In this document: positions 33,116-41,588 of the stretch, in pieces
Layout: every line of letters begins with the position of its first letter
Position numbering within the stretch: position 1 is the stretch's first letter
NCBI GenBank assembly: GCA_039185015.1
Contig: JBCDAU010000006.1
Span: 121,043 to 185,042 of the forward strand
Origin: JBCBSZ01 sp039185015
Lineage (GTDB): Bacteria; Actinomycetota; Acidimicrobiia; Acidimicrobiales; Poriferisodalaceae
Length of the DNA: 64,000 nucleotides
Direction: 5' to 3'
Made by a program: the position numbers and the translations under genes
The notes under the pieces: generated by a model
The model's database searches: none
What the model saw: only the letters and a program-made list of their open reading frames with translations
Told to the model about the DNA's origin: nothing

Positions 33116-34773
33116 GCCTGCTCCTCCGCGGCCTCACGAGCGTCGAGCAGCGGACGCTCACTGGTGACGGCCGGTTCGCTCTCGAAGTTGCCTGCTGGGG
33201 GCGGGGAACCGGTGGACCACTCCAGCGTGTGGCCGCCGACCGGATCGTCACCCGCGACCTCGCCGCCCTTGCCGAGGATCGACAGCAGGAGGTTGAGCAG
33301 CAGCAGGACGACCGAGGCGAACACCAGCACCGCACCCACGGCAGCGAGGGCGGCCATGGCCTCCGAGGCACCGTCGCCGGCGCTCAGGGGGCCGTACGAG
33401 AGGTCCCAGATGCCGCCGCCGAGCAGGCTCGGGACGGCGACGAGGGTCACGCCACCGAGGAAGGCGAGCACCTGCAGGTAGGCGAGCACCGGGTTGAGCG
33501 TGCGGCCGTACATCTTCGGCGCCCACCACAGCGCACCTGCCGAGAGGCCGCCGAGCGCGCCGCCCAGGACGATCAGGCCGTAGGTGCCGTCGCGCCAGGT
33601 CGTGGCCCGCAGCTTGAAGGTCTCGTCGGCGAGCGTGGCGTCGATCAGGCTGCCGAGGGCGGCGAGCGTCACGCCACCGAGCAGCATCAGCGTGGAGACG
33701 AGAGCGAGCACGAGCGCCGGGCTGAGCTTCGGACGGCCACCACGGAACGTTGCGGCGGCGAGACCGACGACACCGAGCACCGGCAGCACGGCGAGGCCGG
33801 CCATGCCGATGTACAGCATCTCCTCCACGAGGACGCGGCCGCTGCTGCCGAAGGTGAAGACGTTGTCGACCAGGGCCTGGTTCGCCCACGCCCCGAAGCT
33901 GAGCAGTGCGAAGCCACCGATGAGTCCCTGCCAGATGGCGGCTGAGGGGAGTCGCTTGCCGGCGGCGACGGGAACGACCTCGAGCACGATGCCGAGGGTC
34001 GGCACGGCGAGGAGCAGGATCTGCGGGTGCAGGTGGAGCCAGTCGAGGTGCGCGCCGACGCCGACGTTGCCGCCGAAGGTCACCCGTCCGTAGCGGTGGT
34101 CGACGTAGAGCAGCGCCAACAGGCCGACCAGCGCCGGCAGCGCCAGCACCATCATCAGCGACGTGACCAGCGCCGACCACGAGAACGGCGGGACCCGGCT
34201 CAGGTCGAGGCCGGGCGTGCGCAGGCCGAGCACGGTGGTCGCGATCGACACGGCCGCCGCCGTCAGCGAGATGGCGAGCACGGCGAGGGCGAGCAGGTAG
34301 AGCTCGACGCCATCGGCATCGCCGCCCCCGGGGCCGCCGTTGATGGCGTAGCTCGAGATGAGGATCGTCGACGACATCACGAAGCCCCAGAACGATGCGG
34401 AGGCGAGTCGCGGGAAGGCGATGGTCGACACGCCGAGCTGCAGCGGCACGACGAACAGGGCGATGCCGCAGAACAGCGGGAGCAGCATCAGGAAGGTGAA
34501 CCCGTCGAGGGAGAGCCACAGCGTCTGCTCCCACGTCTCGCCGTCGAGGAGCACGAAGCCGCTCGCGTCGGCCCGGTCGAGCTTGACGATCGCGTCCAAC
34601 ACCGTCGCCAGCAGGCCGAACACGAGCGAGAGCCCGATGAACAACCGGCCGAGCCGTCGGTGGTCGGCGGTGTCGAACCAGCCGAGCGCCGTGGGCGACG
34701 CTTCGGGCAACACCGGTGCCGCTGCCGGGTCGGTCGTCGGGGCCGACTCGGGGGGTGTTTCGGTCAGGGTCAT
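33112..34773 (-). CDS. Cytochrome c oxidase subunit I paralogue lacking heme/Cu ligands
   Basis: 553 residues aligning along its length with CtaD (FDTADHRRLGRLF; VPLQLGVSTIAFPRLASASFW; GALWWAPKMYG; HTLEWSTGSPPPAGNF). Of the conserved ligands, the low-spin heme His is Asp90 (LSLDGFTF). CuB His249 remains (HPQILLLAVP) but the Tyr is Leu253. The His-His pair is Asn298-Gln299, and the HFH of helix X is missing (TYGLIVLGG, 397-405, six residues shorter). It cannot hold heme a, a3 or CuB as known. It begins a module that runs straight into ctaC-D-E. Confidence 0.88.
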   Translation of the reverse strand: MTLTETPPESAPTTDPAAAPVLPEASPTALGWFDTADHRRLGRLFIGLSLVFGLLATVLDAIVKLDRADASGFVLLDGETWEQTLWLSLDGFTFLMLLPLFCGIALFVVPLQLGVSTIAFPRLASASFWGFVMSSTILISSYAINGGPGGGDADGVELYLLALAVLAISLTAAAVSIATTVLGLRTPGLDLSRVPPFSWSALVTSLMMVLALPALVGLLALLYVDHRYGRVTFGGNVGVGAHLDWLHLHPQILLLAVPTLGIVLEVVPVAAGKRLPSAAIWQGLIGGFALLSFGAWANQALVDNVFTFGSSGRVLVEEMLYIGMAGLAVLPVLGVVGLAAATFRGGRPKLSPALVLALVSTLMLLGGVTLAALGSLIDATLADETFKLRATTWRDGTYGLIVLGGALGGLSAGALWWAPKMYGRTLNPVLAYLQVLAFLGGVTLVAVPSLLGGGIWDLSYGPLSAGDGASEAMAALAAVGAVLVFASVVLLLLNLLLSILGKGGEVAGDDPVGGHTLEWSTGSPPPAGNFESEPAVTSERPLLDAREAAEEQA

Positions 34774-34915
34774 CGACGGGCGAACCTCTGCGCTCTCGTC
34801 TCGGTCAGGGAACGTGCGGGTGCGATCGAGGCGTGCTCGACCGGGACCTCACGGCCGGTCAGGACCGTACACGACCGTCTGGAGGCCGTGAAACGAGGGC
34901 GCCAGGTGGCAGCGA

Positions 34916-35818
34916 TCACCAACCGGAACGCACCAACTCGTCGACGGCCATCGCCAGGAACACCACCGTCAGCATCGAGATGCTGAACGCGAAGGTCCTC
35001 ATCGCCTGGCGAGGCGTGGGGTCATGGCGCAGGCGCGCCGAGTGGAGCACGAACAGCGCTCCGGCGAGGGCTGCCGGGATGCCGTAGATGAGGCCCAGTC
35101 CGGCGACCGGCCAGAACAGCAGCGCCGTGACCAGCACCGAGATCGAGTAGCTGAGGATCTGCGATGTCGTCGCGTCGGTGGACGACACCGACGGCAGCAT
35201 CGGCACGTCGGCGGCGCTGTAGTCGTCGGCGTAGCGCATCGCCAGCGCCCAGAAGTGCGGCGGCGTCCACAGGAACACGAGCAGGAAGAGGACGACGGCC
35301 TCGACGCCGACGTCGTTCGTGACCGCCGCCCAGCCGATCATCGGCGGGGCCGATCCCGCCGCTCCGCCGATGACGATGTTGGAGGTCGAGGTCCGCTTCA
35401 GCCACAGGCTGTACACGAAGATGTAGAAGAGGCCGGCTCCGAGGGCGAGCGACGCCGCGAGCAGGTTGACCTCGAACCACAGCAGCGCGAAGGCGATCGC
35501 CTGGAGGGCGACGGCGAACACGAGCGCCTCGGCGGGCTTGACCGTGCCGGTGACGAGCGGGCGTCCCTTGGTCCGCTCCATCAGCCGGTCGATGTCCCGG
35601 TCGATGAACATGTTCGTGGCGTTGGCCCCACCGGCGGCGAGGCTGCCGCCGACGACGGTCGCGATCACGAGCCGGGTGCCGGGCCAGCCCTCGGCGGCGA
35701 CGATCATCGCCGGCACGGTGGTGACCAGGAGCAGCTCGATGATGCGCGGCTTCGTCAGCGCGACGAAACCGGCGATCCTGTCGCGAAGTGATGGACGCTC
35801 CACAGAGGTTGCCGTCAC
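34916..35818 (-). CDS. ctaB: Protoheme IX farnesyltransferase (heme O synthase)
   Basis: 300 residues, UbiA prenyltransferase family. First Asp-rich motif NMFIDRDIDRLMERTKGRPL, second motif YADDYSAADVPMLP, and about eight membrane helices. It farnesylates heme b to heme O. The GTG at 35818 has TATTCT 7 nt upstream on the minus strand (35826-35831), a leaderless signature, so I prefer it to the longer start at 35875. Confidence 0.95.
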   Translation of the reverse strand: MTATSVERPSLRDRIAGFVALTKPRIIELLLVTTVPAMIVAAEGWPGTRLVIATVVGGSLAAGGANATNMFIDRDIDRLMERTKGRPLVTGTVKPAEALVFAVALQAIAFALLWFEVNLLAASLALGAGLFYIFVYSLWLKRTSTSNIVIGGAAGSAPPMIGWAAVTNDVGVEAVVLFLLVFLWTPPHFWALAMRYADDYSAADVPMLPSVSSTDATTSQILSYSISVLVTALLFWPVAGLGLIYGIPAALAGALFVLHSARLRHDPTPRQAMRTFAFSISMLTVVFLAMAVDELVRSGW

Positions 35819-35931
35819 GTCGGCGAGAATAGAGGACCTCCACACGGTCGGGTCCAAGCGGGCCCTCCGACTCACCGTGATCGGGCCGGACGGTGTCGCC
35901 GTCCGGGGCGCGTTTCCGTACGATCTCCAGC
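35819..35931. promoter_or_regulatory. Divergent ctaB/ctaA promoter region with inverted repeat
   Basis: Two -10 hexamers face outward: TATTCT (35831-35826, minus) and TACGAT (35919-35924, plus), each 7 nt from a GTG. Between them is a perfect inverted repeat CCGGACGG-TGTCG-CCGTCCGG (35886-35906), overlapping the expected -35 of ctaA. It is a candidate operator. Confidence 0.6.
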
Positions 35932-36846
35932 GTGCGGACGATGTCCCCTGAGCGCTACCGACGGATCACCCTCGCGGCCCTGCTGAGCCTCTGCCTCATC
36001 ATCGTGACCGGCGCCGCCGTCCGATTGACCGACAGTGGGCTCGGCTGCTCCGACTGGCCGGGATGCGAGGACGAGCGCTTCGTCCCCGCCCTCGAGCTGA
36101 ACCCGTGGATCGAGTTCGGCAACCGACTGGTGACCGGCGTCGTCTCGGCGGCGGTGATCCTGGCGGTGCTCGGCTCGCACCGGTTGGCGAACCGCCGACG
36201 CGACCTGGTCCTGCTGTCGTGGGGCCTGGTCGCCGGCGTCCTCGCGCAGATCGTCGTCGGCGCCTTCACCGTGTGGCTGCACCTCCCGCCGTGGATCGTC
36301 ATGGTCCACTTCCTGCTGTCGATGGTGCTCGTCTGGAACGCCGCCGTGCTCCACCATCGGGCCGGCCAGGCGGAACCGCCCGCACCGGCGGCACCACTCC
36401 CCGGCCTCCCCGATCGTGGCCTCCGAGCGCTCGGCGTGTGGATCTGGGTCGTGGTGGTCAGCGGCACCGTGGTCACGGCGGCGGGCCCCCACCGGGGCGA
36501 TCCCGACGTCGAGCCGCTCGATCTCGACCTCGGCAACGTCGCCCGACTCCACGGCCTGAGCGTGGTCGTGTTCGTCGTGATGTGCCTCGTCGTGCTCGGC
36601 GACCTGCGGCGGCGGGGCGGGCTCGACGCGATCGTCCGGGCGCTCGAGGTGGTGCTGGCCGTGACGATCGCTCAGGCCGGCGTCGGCTACGTGCAGTACT
36701 TCACCGACGTGCCCCCGCTGCTGGTGGGCATCCACATCGCCGGGGCGACGGCGCTCTTCTACGCGGTCGTCCGCCTCGGGTTGGTCCGGCGCGACCACCG
36801 GCCCTCGGACGACACCGAGCCGCGGCGGGACGCGCTGGTCCCGTGA
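35932..36846 (+). CDS. ctaA: Heme A synthase (COX15/CtaA)
   Basis: 304 residues with eight predicted helices. Features: AAVRLTDSGLGCSDWPGCED near the N-terminus (conserved Cys pair and Glu/Asp), heme His in EFGNRLVTGVV context and VHFLLSMVLVWNAAVLHHRA, RLHGLSVVVF, and GIHIAGATALF. It oxidises heme O to heme A. The GTG at 35932 is chosen over ATG 35941 and 35893 because TACGAT lies exactly 7 nt upstream. Confidence 0.9.
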   Translation: MRTMSPERYRRITLAALLSLCLIIVTGAAVRLTDSGLGCSDWPGCEDERFVPALELNPWIEFGNRLVTGVVSAAVILAVLGSHRLANRRRDLVLLSWGLVAGVLAQIVVGAFTVWLHLPPWIVMVHFLLSMVLVWNAAVLHHRAGQAEPPAPAAPLPGLPDRGLRALGVWIWVVVVSGTVVTAAGPHRGDPDVEPLDLDLGNVARLHGLSVVVFVVMCLVVLGDLRRRGGLDAIVRALEVVLAVTIAQAGVGYVQYFTDVPPLLVGIHIAGATALFYAVVRLGLVRRDHRPSDDTEPRRDALVP

Positions 36847-37130
36847 GCGACGCCACCACGATCGACCCCGAGGTCGCCGACCCGAACGTCCTCGCCGACC
36901 TCCCGTGGGTCGTGCTGGTGTGGAACGACCCCATCAACCTGATGTCCTACGTGGCCTGGGTGTTCCAGAAGCTGTTCGGCTACTCCAAGGACGAGGCCGA
37001 GCGGCTGATGCTCCAGGTCCACGAGGAGGGGCGGGCGGTCGTGTCGTCGGGGTCGAAGGAGAAGGCCGAGTTGGACGTCGCCCGGCTCCACGAGCACGGG
37101 CTCTGGGCGACGATGCAGCACGACAAGTGA
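36843..37130 (+). CDS. clpS: ATP-dependent Clp protease adaptor ClpS
   Basis: 95 residues. PWVVLVWNDPINLMSYVAWV is the ClpS hallmark with the substrate-binding Asn-Asp, and MLQVHEEGRAVV carries the conserved His. It delivers N-degron proteins to ClpAP/ClpCP. GTG overlaps the ctaA stop; the DUF2017 gene overlaps its own stop. Confidence 0.95.
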   Translation: MSDATTIDPEVADPNVLADLPWVVLVWNDPINLMSYVAWVFQKLFGYSKDEAERLMLQVHEEGRAVVSSGSKEKAELDVARLHEHGLWATMQHDK

Positions 37131-37648
37131 TCTTCCGCCGACTCACCTTCGCCCGGACCTCGTCGGGCACGATCTCGGTCCGACTCTCCGAGCGCGACCA
37201 GAACCTCCTGACCATGCTGATCGGCGAGCTGCGGGAGCTCCTGGTGTCGAACGTCAGCGCCGATGGCGACCTGCCCGACGCGATCCGGCGGCTCTTCCCC
37301 ACGGCGCACCCCGACGACGCGGACGCGGAGGCCGACTACCGCTCGATGATGCGGGACCAGCTGCTCGCCCAGCGCCTCGAGGCCCTCGAACGGGTCGAGA
37401 ACTCGATCGAGGACGACGAGATCGACGACGAGCTCGCCGACGCCTGGATGGGGGTCATCAACGACATGCGCCTCACGATCGGCACGATCCTCGACGTCAC
37501 CGAGGACGACGAGCCGGCCTTCGACCCCGAGGCCCCGGATGCGGCGATCCGGTTCACCTACTCGAATCTCAACCTGCTGCTGGGCGACCTCGTCGAGGCC
37601 CGGATGGACGGCTGGACGTCGCCCGGCGATCAGGCTGGGAACCAGTAG
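37127..37648 (+). CDS. DUF2017 family protein
   Basis: 173 residues, acidic and helical (VRLSERDQNLLTMLIGELRE; DDELADAWMGVINDMRLTIG). This family is regularly next to clpS in Actinobacteria and has unknown function. It overlaps the DegV gene convergently by 19 bp. Confidence 0.85.
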   Translation: MIFRRLTFARTSSGTISVRLSERDQNLLTMLIGELRELLVSNVSADGDLPDAIRRLFPTAHPDDADAEADYRSMMRDQLLAQRLEALERVENSIEDDEIDDELADAWMGVINDMRLTIGTILDVTEDDEPAFDPEAPDAAIRFTYSNLNLLLGDLVEARMDGWTSPGDQAGNQ

Positions 37649-38457
37649 GCGCCGGCCGAGCCCGGCCCGCTGAAGGCCGCCACGCTCGGTCCGACCCGGT
37701 AGCGCAGGACCTCGACCACGTCCGGGGCCGCCTCGAGCTGCCCGACCAGCGCGTCGGACAGCGGCGCGAGACCGTCGTGCCCGTGGCCGACGGCTGCCCG
37801 CACCGGGCAGGCGGACCGGGTGATCGCTGCGACCATGGCGGACGCGGCGCCGTCCAGGTCGGGCACGGAGGCATCGACCTCGAGCGCACCGTCGACGAAG
37901 GAGTAGACGTCGACGCCCTGCGACGGCGCATCGGGTACCGGGCCGCTCAGCCGTCCACTGCGGCGGGCCAGCTCCATGCCGTCCATGACGAAGACGTTCG
38001 CCAGGTCCTTGGCCGTGACCGCGGCGGCAGCCACCGCCTCGTCGGCCGTGCCGCCCTCCGCGAGCACCAGCCGAGCCGACCAGAGCGCGCACGAGACCCC
38101 GAAGGAGATCTGCCCGGTGTCGACGACGGTGACGGGAACCGGCGCCGACTCGGCGGCGAGCCGGGCGGAGTTCCAGGTGCCGGACAGCTCGGAGCTGACG
38201 TGGAAGGACAGGATCTCGGTGGCGCCGTCGTCGACCAGTCGTTGCCAAGCGGCGAGGAAGGCGCCGGGAGCGGGCAGCGAGGTCGACACCTCGGCACCCT
38301 CGGCGAGCGTGGCGAGGAACTCGTCCGGGTCGAGGTCGGTCTCGGCGTGCTCCCGACCGTCGACGATGATCGACACGGGCACGACGGCGACGCCCCAGGC
38401 GTCGGCGAGCTCGGCGGGGAGCTGCCCCACCGAGTCGATCGCGAGGCGCACGGTCAC
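37630..38457 (-). CDS. DegV family fatty-acid-binding protein
   Basis: 275 residues. N-terminal RLAIDSVGQLPAELADAWGV, then VSTSLPAPGAFLAAWQRL and HVSSELSGTWNSARLAAE are the DegV core. DegV/FakB proteins hold a fatty acid for phosphorylation by FakA; no FakA is in the window. GTG 38457 overlaps the plsY stop (GTGA), a fitting link, since PlsY uses acyl-phosphate. Confidence 0.88.
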   Translation of the reverse strand: MTVRLAIDSVGQLPAELADAWGVAVVPVSIIVDGREHAETDLDPDEFLATLAEGAEVSTSLPAPGAFLAAWQRLVDDGATEILSFHVSSELSGTWNSARLAAESAPVPVTVVDTGQISFGVSCALWSARLVLAEGGTADEAVAAAAVTAKDLANVFVMDGMELARRSGRLSGPVPDAPSQGVDVYSFVDGALEVDASVPDLDGAASAMVAAITRSACPVRAAVGHGHDGLAPLSDALVGQLEAAPDVVEVLRYRVGPSVAAFSGPGSAGAYWFPA

Positions 38458-39065
38458 AGGGCCCCCGCCGACCGCTCCGCCTCGACGAACCGCCACACGA
38501 TGACGCCGCTGGACACCGCAGCGCCCAGGGGCAGGGTCGCGTCGGGAGGCGCCGCCCATCCGTTGGGGAGGTCCCGCCGCCAGGCGATCGTGGCCGCGAG
38601 GACCCAGCCGGAAGCCGCGGCGATCGTCGCGGTGAACGCCGGGCGGGGCACGCCGGGGATCTGGGTCGTGCCGCCGGCGATCAGCGCATCGATCGGGAAG
38701 TAGGGCGGGAAGGTCGCGAGCACCTGGCCGACGCTGGTCGCCACGCCCTTGCCACCTCGGAAGCCGTTCCACGCCGGGAAGCAGTGGCCGACCACCGCGG
38801 CGGTGGACGCCACGTTCGCCCCGGGCCCGCCGGCGAGGCGTCGACCCCACACGCCCGCGACCAGGCCCTTGGCGACGTCGGCGACGGCCACCCCCGCCGC
38901 CCAGCGCTTGCCGAGGACACCCATGGCGTTCGCGGCGCCCGGGTTGCCGGTGCCCTCGTCGCGGAGGTCGAGCTCGCCACCGCTGGCCCAGCGCGCCGCC
39001 AGGTCGGCGGACGGGAGCGTCCCGAGCAGATAGCCGCCGGCCGCGGCGAGGAGCGTGCGTCGCAT
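38454..39065 (-). CDS. plsY: Acyl-phosphate glycerol-3-phosphate acyltransferase
   Basis: 203 residues, five or so membrane segments. YLLGTLPSADLAARW; DEGTGNPGAANAMGVLGKRW (the GSGNPGATN-type motif 1); HCFPAWNGFRGGKGVATSVG (motif 2). It acylates glycerol-3-phosphate using acyl-phosphate at the membrane. Co-transcribed with a DegV/FakB homologue. Confidence 0.93.
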   Translation of the reverse strand: MRRTLLAAAGGYLLGTLPSADLAARWASGGELDLRDEGTGNPGAANAMGVLGKRWAAGVAVADVAKGLVAGVWGRRLAGGPGANVASTAAVVGHCFPAWNGFRGGKGVATSVGQVLATFPPYFPIDALIAGGTTQIPGVPRPAFTATIAAASGWVLAATIAWRRDLPNGWAAPPDATLPLGAAVSSGVIVWRFVEAERSAGAL

Positions 39066-39119
39066 CAGGCCCAGGCAACCACGCGAGGACGGCTCCCCCT
39101 TCCCGGGCCGTGTTCACAC

Positions 39120-39147
39120 CCGCTCGGGGTCCCGAAGCCCCGAGCGG
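39120..39147. repeat. Dispersed intergenic palindromic repeat, copy D (core only)
   Basis: Perfect 10-bp arms CCGCTCGGGG and CCCCGAGCGG around TCCCGAAG, sharing the GGGTCCCG-N-AGCCC core of copies A-C with a different stem. Located between plsY and tRNA-Glu. Confidence 0.55.
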
Positions 39148-39196
39148 TCCCGCTCGGCGGAGCCGATGCGTCCGGTTGGTACGGTGAGCCGGTCCC

Positions 39197-39269
39197 GCCC
39201 CCATCGTCCAGCGGCCTAGGACTCCGGCCTTTCACGCCGGCAACACGGGTTCGAATCCCGTTGGGGGTG
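39197..39269 (+). tRNA. tRNA-Glu (anticodon TTC)
   Basis: 73 nt. Acceptor GCCCCCA/TGGGGGT, anticodon stem CCGGC/GCCGG with loop CTTTCAC, T arm ACGGG TTCGAAT CCCGT, discriminator G. CCA not encoded. A TACGGT hexamer (39180-39185) precedes it. Confidence 0.95.
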
Positions 39270-39444
39270 CCGAAGCACCGTCAGGCGTCGGCGGGAGGAC
39301 GCCTCGAGCTCCTGTCGCACCCGCGGCTGCACCGCTGCCGCGGCGAAGCTGGCCCCCGGGGCGTGGAGGTTCGCTCCGAGGAGCTCCGTGCTCGAACGGT
39401 GTCGCCCGAGCAGGCCGCCCAGGTCGCCACAGAGCGTGTCGGCG

Positions 39445-39460
39445 CGACCTGGCCAGGTCG
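39445..39460. promoter_or_regulatory. Palindromic operator candidate upstream of PAS-GGDEF gene
   Basis: CGACCTGGCCAGGTCG is a perfect 16-bp palindrome ending 11 bp before the -10 hexamer TACCAT (39472-39477), so it spans the -35 position of the GGDEF promoter. The rest of the 39270-39444 gap shows no supported gene. Confidence 0.45.
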
Positions 39461-39483
39461 ACGTTCCGGCCTACCATCGATCC

Positions 39484-40785
39484 GTGGGATCGACGCTCCC
39501 CGCCGAGGGGACGACGGGCAGTGAGCGGCGGGCACGAGCCCGCCTCCAGGCCGCGTTCGACAACGTCGTCGATGCCATCGTCCTCACCGATGCCGACCTG
39601 CAGGTCGTCGCCGCCAACGACGCCGCGACCGAGCTGACCGGCGGCGATCCGAGCGGCATCTCCGGGCTCGACTTCGTGCATCCGGAGGACCTGAGCGTGG
39701 CCGAGGAGGCGTTCGCGACCCTGCTCGCCCACCCCGGCGAGCGCATCATGATCGACCTCAGGATGCGGGCGCTCGGGGTCTGGCGACCGGTCGAGGTGGC
39801 CGCGACGAACCTGCTCGACACCCCCGACGTCGAGGCGATCATCTTCAGCTTCCGCGACCGACGACCGTCGGAGGCGCTCAGCAAGAGCGAGAGCCTCTTC
39901 CGCACGCTCGCCACCTCGGCACCGGTCGGGATCGTCACCGGCGACCGTCCCTGGGAGGTGTCGTTCGCCAACCGACGCTTCGCCGAGCTGATCGGCTCGA
40001 CCGTCGCCGAGCTCCAAGTGGACGGTTGGGGCGACCTGATCGAGCCCGAGGATCGACGCAACCTCGAGCTGATGCTCGTCGCCCTCGAACCCGAGGACGC
40101 CGGCGACGCCGTGGACGTCGTGTTGACCTGCGGGCGCACCGTCCAGCTCACCGTGACGCGTCTCAGGCACGGGGGCTACGTCGCCGCGGCGACCGACATG
40201 ACCGAGACGCACGCCCAGCTCGCGGAGGCGAGGGCGGCCGAGGCGGTGTGGGCGTACGCGGCCACCCACGACCAGCTCACGGGGTTGGCCAACCGGAGCC
40301 TCGGCATCGACCGCATCGAGCACGGGCTCCACCGCCTTCGCCGACGCGACCAGCTCGTCGTCGTGGCCTTCGTCGACCTCGACCGCTTCAAGGACGTGAA
40401 CGACGCGTATGGCCACGATGCCGGCGATGCGGTCCTCCGCAGCATCGGGGGACGGCTGCGCGACCTCACCCGAGCCGACGACACGGTCGTCCGGTGGGGC
40501 GGGGACGAGTTCGTCGTCGTGGCCGCCGCCGACGACATGCACGGCGTCGACCTGCTCGGCCGTCGTCTGATCGCCGCGCTCTCGCGGCCCGTCGCGCTCG
40601 ACGTGCCGATCTCGTCCGAGCTCGAGCTCGGCGTGTCGATCGGCATCGCGGCCACCGGCGACGCGACGACCGCCGTCGACGAGCTCGTCGGTCGGGCCGA
40701 TCGAGCGATGTACGTCGCCAAGCGCCGGGGTGGAGGGCTCGAGATCGACGCCTCGACGCCACCCCGACGCCGCTCGGCCTCCTAG
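39484..40785 (+). CDS. PAS-PAS-GGDEF diguanylate cyclase
   Basis: 433 residues. Two PAS domains (about 15-125, AAFDNVVDAIVLTDADLQVV; about 140-255, LFRTLATSAPVGIVTG), then GGDEF (about 265-430, with TGLANRSLGIDRIEHGL, FVDLDRFKDVNDAYGHDAGD and RWGGDEF). All catalytic residues look intact, so c-di-GMP synthesis is likely. No I-site RxxD is obvious five residues before GGDEF. The GTG at 39484 is 6 nt after TACCAT, supporting a leaderless start. Confidence 0.9.
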   Translation: MGSTLPAEGTTGSERRARARLQAAFDNVVDAIVLTDADLQVVAANDAATELTGGDPSGISGLDFVHPEDLSVAEEAFATLLAHPGERIMIDLRMRALGVWRPVEVAATNLLDTPDVEAIIFSFRDRRPSEALSKSESLFRTLATSAPVGIVTGDRPWEVSFANRRFAELIGSTVAELQVDGWGDLIEPEDRRNLELMLVALEPEDAGDAVDVVLTCGRTVQLTVTRLRHGGYVAAATDMTETHAQLAEARAAEAVWAYAATHDQLTGLANRSLGIDRIEHGLHRLRRRDQLVVVAFVDLDRFKDVNDAYGHDAGDAVLRSIGGRLRDLTRADDTVVRWGGDEFVVVAAADDMHGVDLLGRRLIAALSRPVALDVPISSELELGVSIGIAATGDATTAVDELVGRADRAMYVAKRRGGGLEIDASTPPRRRSAS

Positions 40786-40870
40786 GCCCTCGAGCCCGGA
40801 AAGCCACGGTTTTCGGACACCCACGTGCGACACTGCGTCCACCAACCCCGAGACACATTGGGAGAACCAC

Positions 40871-41164
40871 GTGGCAACCAAGGCTGAGCTGATCGCCGCC
40901 GTCGCCGACCGTGCGGACGCCGACAAGAAGACCGCCGAGGCCGTGCTGAACGCTTTCTTCGACCACACCGCCGAGCAGGTGAAGTCGGGTGACAAGGTGG
41001 CATGGCCCGGGTTCGGTTCGTTCTCGATGAGCGAGCGCGCCCCCCGGACCGGTCGGAACCCGCAGACCGGCGAGTCGATCAAGATCGGGAAGTCCCGCAG
41101 CATCAAGCTGTCGACGGCTTCCCCCATGAAGGAGTGGCTGCTCGGCGGCGCGAAGGGCCGCTGA
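40871..41164 (+). CDS. hup: HU-family DNA-binding protein
   Basis: 97 residues. KAELIAAVADRADADKKTAE begins the helical body; WPGFGSFSMSERAPRTGRNP is the HU DNA-binding arm. It lacks the Lys-rich tail of mycobacterial HupB. GTG start with GGGAGAA upstream. It bends and compacts DNA. Confidence 0.95.
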   Translation: MATKAELIAAVADRADADKKTAEAVLNAFFDHTAEQVKSGDKVAWPGFGSFSMSERAPRTGRNPQTGESIKIGKSRSIKLSTASPMKEWLLGGAKGR

Positions 41165-41258
41165 GCCCCGCCGCTCGGACAACATCGGCCGGAGGAGTGG
41201 ACACCTCTCCGCCGACGTGCTGACGTAGGCGCCTGATCCGACGACAAGGAGACCTGTC

Positions 41259-41456
41259 ATGGGCATCTTCGACAAGGCCAAGGACCTCGCCGGCGACAAC
41301 GCCGACAAGATCTCCGACACGGTCGACCAGGCGACCGACATGGTCGACGACAAGACCGGGGGCAAGTTCTCCGAGCAGCTCCAGAAGGTCGACGACCTGG
41401 CCGACAAGGTCGCCGAGAAGCTCGGCGACGACGGCGAGGCCGACGCGGAGGCCTGA
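41259..41456 (+). CDS. MT0933/Rv0909-like antitoxin family protein
   Basis: 65 residues: MGIFDKAKDLAGDNADKISD, then an Asp/Lys-rich amphipathic helical repeat (TDMVDDKTGGKFSEQLQKVD). This matches the MT0933 antitoxin family, whose members are sometimes orphan. No toxin gene lies next to it. A strong Shine-Dalgarno (AAGGAGA) precedes the ATG. Confidence 0.8.
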   Translation: MGIFDKAKDLAGDNADKISDTVDQATDMVDDKTGGKFSEQLQKVDDLADKVAEKLGDDGEADAEA

Positions 41457-41496
41457 GCGGCCGGCGCTCCGGCGTCATCAGCACGAACAACGAAGC

Positions 41497-41527
41497 GAGG
41501 CCGGGACCATCCGATGGTCCCGGCCTC
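41497..41527 (+). terminator. Strong hairpin after antitoxin-like gene
   Basis: Perfect 14-bp stem (41497-41510 with 41514-41527) and CCG loop; no T-run. It ends the hup/antitoxin region before the response-regulator gene. Confidence 0.65.
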
Positions 41528-41588
41528 GTCGCGTCCGGCGGGACCTTCGACCCGGGTGCGGGGGCGAACGACGAGGCATGCTGGATCC

